From assembly GCA_036874045.1 (NCBI GenBank), contig CM072347.1, positions 4,466,501-4,530,500 of the forward strand: 64,000 nucleotides of DNA. Reading direction: 5' to 3'. This document shows, piece after piece, positions 56,440-64,000 of the stretch (positions are counted from its first letter, which is position 1; each line of letters begins with the position of its first letter). Both the position numbers and the translations under genes were made by a program. The stretch comes from Cymodocea nodosa. Lineage: Eukaryota > Streptophyta > Magnoliopsida > Alismatales > Cymodoceaceae. The notes beneath the pieces were generated by a model that ran no database searches, was not told where the DNA came from, and saw nothing but the letters and a program-made list of their open reading frames with translations.

Positions 56440-59400
56440 GAGGAAACAACATCAAAATGGATCTTGGATAGTGGAGCGTCAAGTCACATGACTGGACAAA
56501 AAAGTCTATTACAAAATTTTACAAATACCATGAAAGGAAGTGTAACATTTGGAAACAAAAGCAAAGATAAAATCATAGGTATGGGTAATGTTCAAATAAC
56601 TCCTACTTGTGTTATTTCGAATGCACTATATGTAGAAAACCTAGGATTTAATTTGTTGAGTGTCATAAAACTAACTGAAAATGGATATTATGTAGTGTTT
56701 GAAGATAATGTATGCAAAATAATTGATAAAAATACAAATGAAATTAAGTTTATTGCTAAAAGAAAAGGTTCTGTTTGTATTTTATCTTTACCTTCTGGTG
56801 CAGTTGATTTAAATTCATGTTTGCTAGTTGAAACTAGTGTTGCATATCTATGGCATAGAAGGATTGGGCATATAAATATGAAACTGTTACATAAACTATC
56901 TAGAAAACATTTAGTGAGAAGTTTACCAAAGATTAAATACTCAAAGGACTTTATGTGTGATGCATGTGAGTTAGGTAAACTTCACAAAAAATCTTTTAAA
57001 TCCAAAACTGATATTTCAAGCAAGAGAGTCTTAGAACTTATACATATGTATCTATTTGGACCAACAAGAATCATAAGTCTTGGTGGTAAATGGTATGTAT
57101 TTGTTTTAGTAGATGACTTCTCTAGATACACTTGGGTATATTTTCTAGCATCTAAGACAGAAGTTTTAGAAAAATTTAAAATGTTTTGCAATTTTGTTCA
57201 AAATGAGCAGTGTCTTTATTCAAAAACTTAGGAGTGATCATGGAACTGAATTTGATAATGATCAAATGGATAACTATTGTAATGAGCATGGCATTGATCA
57301 CTGATTTTTTTTTCCAAGAGCACCGTGTCAAAATGGTGTTGTTGAGAGAAAGAATAGATCACTTCGAGAAATTGCCAGAACTATGTTGAATAAACATAAG
57401 TTACCTCAAAATCTTTGGGCTGAAGCTGTAAATACAGCTTGTTATGTTATTAACATAAGTCATTTAAGACCTCATGTTAATAAAACTCCTTTTGAAATTA
57501 TGTTTAATAGGGTTCCAAAAATTTCCTATATGAAACCATTTGGCTGCAAGTGTTTTATTCTAAATACTAAGGATAAAAGGGATAAATTTCAAGCCAAATC
57601 GGATGAAGGAATTTTTGTAGGTTACTCTAGTAGAAGTAAAGCCTATAGAGTATATAACAAGACTTCTAGGACTATTGAAGAAACCCTCCATGTAAGCTTC
57701 AATGAAAATTCTCTTAGAGAATCTCAATCTAAAGCTAATAATGATGATATGATCAATTTTCCAAATGAGTTAGAGATCAATAGAGAGATTGATGATTTAT
57801 CTGAGAAAATCAAAAATATGAACTTCAATGATCAAACTAATGATGAAAGTGATGTACCTTCAGATGTTGATGAGAATATTGAGGAAAATCAAAGAAATTG
57901 GCGTTATTCTTGATCACATCCCATCACTCAAGTCATTGGTAATATTAATGAGGGAGTTAAAACTAGAGCTTCAGTAAATTTAAATAGTTTGTGTATGTTT
58001 GTTTCTATGGTGGAACTAAGGAATATACAAGAAGCATTATCTGATGAAAATTGGATAGTGTCAATGCAAGAAGAACTAAATCAATTCATCAGAAATGATG
58101 TATGGGAATTAGTCTCTCCACCAGAAAATCAGTCCATAATAGGTACAAAGTGAATCTTTAGAAACAAAACTAAGGAAACTGGTCAAATTATAAGGAATAA
58201 AGCTAGATTAGTTGCACAAGGGTATACACAGGAAGAATGATTAGATTATGATGAAACATTTACTTCTATGGTTAGGTTAGAAAATATTAGAATATTATTG
58301 GCCTATGCTTGTTATATGGATTTTAAATTATATCAAATGGATGTAAAGAGTGCATTTCTAGATGGATTAATTAATGAAGAAGTCTATTATAAACAACCAC
58401 CTAGATTAAAATTCCTGAGTTTGTGTATAAATTGAAGAAAGCCTTATATGGTTTGAAGAAAGCACCTAGATCATGGTATGAAAGATTGTCTACTTTTTTA
58501 ATAGAAAAAGGCTATATCATGGGAAAAGTGGATCATACTCTATTTATTAAGAGAGATGGTAAAGATCAGATTATTGTTCAAATATACGTGGATGATATAA
58601 TCTTTGGAGCAACCTCTGATAAGTTGACAGAAATATTCTCTGAAGAGATGACTAATCAGTTGGAAATGAGTATGATAGGAGAACTTTCATATTTTCTAGG
58701 ACTTCAAATTAAGCAAATGGATAAAGGTATATTTTTAAATCAGGAAAAATATGCAGATGAAATGCTTAAGAAATTTAATTTTAATGATACAAGGATTCGA
58801 GGAACTCCTATGAGTACTACTTTAAAGTTAGATATTGATGACATAGGAAAATCTATAGATCAAAGAAAATACAGAAGTATGATTGGTTCTTTACTTTATT
58901 TGACTGCTAGTAAACCTGATATTATATTTGCCGTGTGTGTTTGTGCTAGATTTCAATCTAATCCTAAAGAATCACACTTAATTGCAGTTAAAAGAATATT
59001 TAGATATATACAAGGAACTAAAAATTTCAGACTGTATTATTCTAAGGATAGTTCAATAGATCTTATAGGATATACTGATGCTGATTATGCAGGATCTAAA
59101 TCTGATAGAAAGAGTACCAGTGGCACATGTCAATTATTGGGAAATAATTTGGTGTCATGGTTTAGTAAAAAGCAAAACTGTGTAGACTTTCTACTAAAGA
59201 AGCTGAATATGTTGCTGCTGTGTGTTGCACTTAGATTCTATGCATAAGGCAAACTTTAGAAGATTTTGGATTATCTTATGATACAATTGAGATTTATTGT
59301 GATAGTAGTTCTACAATAAATCTTTCCAAAAATCCTATATTACATTTAAGAGCAAAGCATATAGAGGTTAGACATCATTTTCTAAGAGATAATGTAATTA

Positions 59401-59531
59401 AAGGAAAAATTAAATTAGAATTTGTGTCTAGTAAAAATCAATTAGCTGATATATTTACAAAACCTCTAGACGAAAATACATTCTGCAACATTAGATTAAA
59501 TTTAGGTATTTGTAGGCTATGTGATGTGTAA
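56440..59531 (+). pseudogene. Element E pol
   Basis: Protease 'LDSGASSHMTG' (about 56,466), GAG-pre-integrase 'LWHRRIGHINMKLL' (56,848). Integrase core: the first Asp of the usual HMDLFGP motif is Tyr here ('HMYLFGPT', about 57,046). 'SDHGTEF' and 'VVERKNRS' follow. RT 'YVDDIIFGAT' (58,585) and RNase H to 'CRLCDV', stop 59531. Frameshifts near 57,210, 58,410 and 59,180; scattered stops. It carries the intact site into which the solo LTR inserted in SIRE-A1 (about 58,300). Confidence 0.92.
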
Positions 59532-61117
59532 AATGCTTAAACTCCACATAAAAAGATAAATATTATTGATGATGTTGTTCACCTCATAGATATTATATAC
59601 TTATTATAAATATCTAAAGTAATATCTAAACTTCTGCTTAAGATACTATGTATTTATTGTAAAATCATAGTAGTATCTTATTGATTTTAAGTAGTTTATC
59701 AATTTTAAAGGTTTTTACGATTTTAAGTGGAAATGTAAAAGAAAAACATTAAATACTTCTGACATTCTGAAATTTTGATTAAATGTTTTCTTTGAATCAA
59801 GGAAAATGCATATGATCATGCATAAATTTGACTTAATTGATTAAAATTGTAGAATAAGTTATATGTAACTCATCTTAAACTGTTAATCAAAAGTATAAGC
59901 TTATTGAAACTGATTCATATTCTTAGTACAATCATAGAAGTAAAAATTGTATGAGATTTTTATTTTATTGCATCTATATTAATGGAATACATATATACTG
60001 TGCTTAAAATGAAAAGTGCTTACAAAGTTAAAATCTTTGAGAGTTTATTGATCAGTTTGATCACGAGCCTTTTGTACTTGAGTAGATAGGTATGTAAGGA
60101 TTGTTGTCCTAAAAAAGTATTCTTTAAATCTGGCAACCTAAGGTCCTGATCAGATCTAGGATTGTTAACTGAAAGCTCATTACACGGGTACATTAGAAAG
60201 CTCTTGTATGATTCAAGCTTTCCAAACTAACTTTTAAAGAAAATTATCAATATTTACTATTTTGAAAAGAAAAAGTTGTTTCATTAGTTACAGATATCTT
60301 TGAATCGCATATAGTTTCTACCAATATGACTACTGATTTATTGAATCAACATTAGTACTTTTGAAAACGTTTATTTGAGATACATTCTTTTATTCTCCTT
60401 GAATTAATCACATTGAGTTCAAACTTGTGTTTTGATTCATATACAGTAGGAATTGATTCTGGAAATCATTTTTGATGATGTCAGGATAACGGAAGTCTTT
60501 GAAAAGAAAATTTAAAAGTATAGTTATACTTAACATCTATTGTCACTAAAAGTATATTTTGTATGTTGATTAAATATATTTGAAGTATATTTGTAAGGGG
60601 AGGATTAACAATGTCGAAAACAGATTAATATAATTTAGAATACAAATCTTAGTTAATCTGAATTAATGTCCTCTTAAAATCTTGATGAAATAATTTAAAA
60701 AGACAAATAAACTATTTTAGATTCAAAGGACAAAATGTTCAAATAGTTTACAATGTTCTCAAGATAATGTTAAGTTTAGCATGTGTGTTGTTTTCGGAAC
60801 GTTTCAGTTGGAAGCATCTGAAAATTGTTTAGTGTACTAACTAGATGTTATGTTAGATAAGGTAACGTGTAAAAATGCCTCTAGACAGCGTTTTACTCGT
60901 TAGGTTAGTTAACTCAATGAGTTATACTTGAATATTTCGGGTACCTTGATTGAATAAACTTTATTTAATATTTATTTAATTTCTAAACCCGACTTCTCTT
61001 CACATTAAGTTATACACCTAAAAACCCTATTTAAACACTTATTACATGGGCACTTAGGTTATTTATAAACTTTGTCAAGAAAATCTTTCCCGCTTGTTGC
61101 TGTTACAACCTACGACG
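59532..61117 (+). other. Element E spacer between pol and ORF3
   Basis: About 1.6 kb, no ORF. It aligns with the spacers of SIRE-A1 and D and with 1430-2480. The end near ORF3 has 'actcgttaggttagttaact' (60,896) and 'caatgagtt' (60,915) motifs and the TATTTAAA box. Confidence 0.8.
61028..61035 (+). promoter_or_regulatory. TATA-like box upstream of ORF3 in element E
   Basis: TATTTAAA ends 83 bases before the ORF3 ATG at 61118. Conserved in position in three copies. Confidence 0.5.
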
Positions 61118-63337
61118 ATGGTCTCCAAGTTCTACAAAGGTCGTGGCAGAGGAAAAGGCAAAAGTAGAGGAGATGCAAAAGGAAAAGAAATAGAGAATGA
61201 TGAAGTTCCACGTACTTGGTTCAAGAAAATATTTTGAGTGGACAAAAGGTTAGAAAAAATTTATAGTGAATATTTCTTTCTTGAAGGTATACTAAATGAA
61301 GTTAGGCAAGAACTCCAAAATACTGATGCTAGTATTACATACATGGGTATTCATAGTAAATTTGATAGAGAATACAGAATGAAATGTGTTGAGATTGCAT
61401 TTTTGGAACAGTATGCAAAATATTTGGAAAAAGGTGTAGGTTCATCAAATAGAACTCCTCAAACTCCTATAAACGGTACAAGACTACATGCATTTGAGGA
61501 AGAGCATGAATCAGCTATCCCTACTCCTTTATATTCAAAACAAGTAGAATCAGATATTGTTGTAGACAAAACAAAAGTTTACAGTCTTCGTAAGGCTGTT
61601 GCAATAGAAAGTGCCTTAGAAGAATTAAAGCAGAAAACTTTTATGGAGCAATTTGAAAAGAAAACAACAATACTTGAAAAGGAGAAACATAAATGTTATA
61701 GAAGAAGGAAAGTCAGACGAAAATTTATTTCCAAAGGACAATGTATGTCTAGACATTGTACCTTATTGTGCATCTAATAAACTCATCAGTTCCGAACACA
61801 CTGAAACTGATGAAGATAATGAGACTTTATTTTCCCTTGCTAGAAAGCTTGAGAAGAAATACAAGTCAAATATGAGCTCAAGTTTTTCTATTAGTACAAG
61901 TCCTGATGATGCAGAAATTAACAAATCAGAGCATTAGGCACCTGACATTGAACAAGTTATTGCAGATATAATTGACAATGTTGAAGTAGTAACTAGTTCA
62001 CAATCTGAATTGTCTAGAGTAGCAGATATTGAAAATGTTAAGACTCCAGAAGAGCTAAAAGTTAACCAGCCTTCTACAGAATCTATAGAAGCAAAGTTTG
62101 AGAATTCACAGCATGAATCAATGGAATTATCTGTTGAACAAAATGAACAATTACAGACAGATACACCAGCTACAGAATTTGTGGAAAATTGAACTCTGAA
62201 CATTCTCTAGAGATTGAACAGATGAATGTTGAGCATATTGACAATGTTCCTAACACTATTGAAGCTGAAGAATCAAGCTTACCTGAGCAGCTTCAAGATA
62301 ATATTTTGGAAGAGGAACAACATGACATTCATTTTGAAGAAGAGGTTCCTGAAGATGAATTAAACTCTGAATCACGGCTTTAGGTATCACCTTCTTTGTA
62401 TACAATATTAAAAATTCAAGGTAATGCAATTCATTTTAGATCTGAAGAAGCATTGCTGAAATACAATAATCTGATTACATGTCAGATTCTGCATGCTCGT
62501 CCAATAAAATTCAAAAATTTAATGGAAATAAGAGATCTATTTGAGTTTCAAGGCCTCATTAAATTCTTGCCAGTAGGAACGAAATGGAAGCAATACACAA
62601 AGCTTAATGCAGCTTTTTATAGCAATCTAGTCAAGAATGGAAATTTTTTGAAAACTTAAATAAATGAACAGGAGTTTATATTATCTCCTGAGTTAATTTT
62701 TGAAGTTTTAGGATTAAAGAATGAAGGTGTTGTTGTTACCAACAGATTTGACATGATAAGACAACAATAATGGAACATTCAGTCGTTATCAAAAATTCCA
62801 GATGTATATTTTGAAATGAGATTAATGGAAAATCTGAATGTAGATGCAAGGTTTATTGCAAATATATTTCATGCAAATTTATTTCAGAGAGTTGGACACA
62901 ATTTGGAAGTCAACAGAAGCTGTTTATATGCAACTTATGGCTTGCTGAATAGAATTCAAATAAATTAGTTTGATGTTTTTATGTCTCAACTACAGCATAT
63001 GAGTTCAAAGTTATTTTATGGTGATACTGTATGTAGAATCCTTGCAAGCCAATTGACTTTATCCGACTGGCCCTTTGAAACTAAAGGCATGAGAGCATTT
63101 AGTGTCAAAGATTTGCAAAAACTCCAAGTTATGCATAAACCACAATGACAACAACAACAATAACCTGATACAGACCATATACAACAACAACAACAAAGTT
63201 ATTCAGTTCAAGTAGAACAGCAAACCCAACTACCTCTTGACTTAGATGCAATGTTTAACGACATCAGAAATGATATTAGGCATCTAGGAGATAAAATATG
63301 TAATGCTATAAGTGATATACTTAGGAGGGGTCGATAA
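61118..63337 (+). pseudogene. Element E ORF3
   Basis: ATG 61118 (MVSKFYKGRGRGKGKSRGD), stop at 63335-63337 after 'ILRRGR'. Same layout as the other copies. The domain part 'IHFRSEEALLKYNN', 'PIKFKNLMEIRDLFEFQ', 'AAFYSNLVKNGN' lies at 62,430-62,650. TGA at 61,235, a deletion of about 47 bp near 61,715 with a frame change, TAG at 61,935, a single-base loss near 62,190, and TAG near 62,382 (CAG in SIRE-A1) disable it. Role unknown. The basic N-terminus suggests nucleic-acid contact and no membrane segment is seen. Confidence 0.8.
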
Positions 63338-63756
63338 CTGTTTTTATTTGTTTCTGAATACAAAATGTAATGTTTGTATTACTTGTTTGATTCATTTAAC
63401 AATACATTTTTCTGTAAATGTGTTCAATTATTATTCTTGTTTACAGAAATCATTGTTGTAATTCTCTTATATATGTATATATATTCTCTGTAATTATCTT
63501 TTTGATTAATGACAAAAGGGGGGAGAAATATTATAAAAAGATGATTATGATCTTAATTGCATATATATATTATAAAGGAGATGCTATTTAAATGGTTATT
63601 GTAATCTGACAAATGATAATTAGAAAACTGATACTTATATAATTATTGACATCTGAGAGTTTTAGTTCTGAGAGGTAAAATTTACACAAACAATAGAAAT
63701 AAGCTTAAGTCATAATTGATTTAATATGGTTTTGTCATCATCAAAAAGGGGGAGAT
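63338..63756 (+). other. Element E 3' noncoding region with two polypurine tracts
   Basis: Internal tract AAAAGGGGGGAGAAAT at 63514-63529 and LTR-adjacent tract AAAAAGGGGGAGAT at 63743-63756. No ORF. Confidence 0.9.
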
Positions 63757-64000
63757 TGTTGAGTATTTTTGTTTTGATGATGTGTGCTGAATGAAAATAA
63801 TCATATTTGCTCAATTACTATTGCTTGTGAAAAGAAATTAAAATCATCAATTAATACAGAAAAAGCTTACTGATATAAATACTTGTCTGTATTGGATCTG
63901 AAGTTAATAACTAGTCGTTTCGTTGCATTAATTTCTCATTTAGCTAAACGATAAGTTAACGTGTGTTTTTATTGAAAAGCATGATATGCTTTAAAGTTAT
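63757..64000 (+). mobile_element. Element E 3' LTR, cut by the window end
   Basis: Starts TGTTGAGTATTTTT directly after the polypurine tract and follows LTR-A to the last base of the window. Confidence 0.95.

Noticed and set aside
1..64000. Search for CRISPR arrays, bacterial operons, tRNA or rRNA genes.
   Set aside because: Repeats here are LTRs, tandem motifs and duplications of retrotransposons; nothing has the spacing or structure of those features.

Overview
This window is plant (eudicot-like) repeat DNA: AT-rich, with no recognisable host gene, rRNA, tRNA or CRISPR. It is a pile of nested LTR retrotransposons. Most are Ty1/copia elements of the Sirevirus (SIRE) type. The evidence is the order gag-protease-integrase-RT-RNase H, a TGGTATCAGAGC-type primer site, an AAAAAGGGGGAGAT polypurine tract (PPT) and the RT text 'YVDDIIFG...FEMSMIGEL'. 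Remains of an Athila-like Ty3/gypsy element (tRNA-Asp-type primer site, H2C2 integrase) are also present. All coding regions carry stops or frameshifts. I use the names SIRE-A, -B and -C and LTR-A, -C and -X only inside this window.

Layout. 1-760: LTR-like DNA. About 1000-2588: 3' part of an Athila-like element with its PPT. 2589-4562: LTR-X copy 1, followed by an Athila primer site (4570-4587). 4627-4975: inverted piece of LTR-A. 4976-27673 (minus): SIRE-B, the most decayed element, with gag-pol at 22769-27666 and a third ORF at 4976-6437. It is split by SIRE-A1 (minus, 7642-22623, duplication GTAAT), which is itself split by a solo LTR-A (14987-16567, duplication CCAAT). 27674-37191: LTR-X copy 2, split by SIRE-C (plus, 28862-36529, duplication AGTTT). 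37192-37534: LTR-A piece. 37559-39168: Athila pol. 39169-41077: Athila-side noncoding DNA and a decayed ORF. 41078-42009: inverted LTR-X copy 3. 42010-49557: 3' half of a SIRE-A-type element (D, minus) with a solo LTR-C in its third ORF. 49558-53915: 3' half of another (F, minus). 53916-54466: LTR-A piece. 54467-64000: SIRE-A-type element E (plus), running out of the window inside its 3' LTR.

How the parts work. In each SIRE element gag-pol would be transcribed from the LTR (TATAAAAG in LTR-A). The A-type elements and SIRE-B add a third ORF (ORF3) downstream of pol, behind a 1.4-1.6 kb noncoding spacer. In A, D and E a TATTTAAA box sits at a fixed distance before the ORF3 start, which suggests its own promoter. 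LTRs of unrelated families (copia A and C, gypsy X) share one vocabulary of short motifs: AACTTAACGAGTT-like near-palindromes, TAACTATCCGAAA-like motifs and CACGTG boxes.

The most striking observation is at the gag-pol junction. In three diverged SIRE families a 34-36 nt segment starts with GT (GC in B) right after a conserved Trp codon and ends with a pyrimidine-rich acceptor-like AG followed by G. Skipping it puts pol in frame with the upstream Trp codon in each, although the lengths and unskipped frames differ. It looks like a very small intron or a bypassed segment that sets the Gag to Gag-Pol ratio. All identity figures are by eye.
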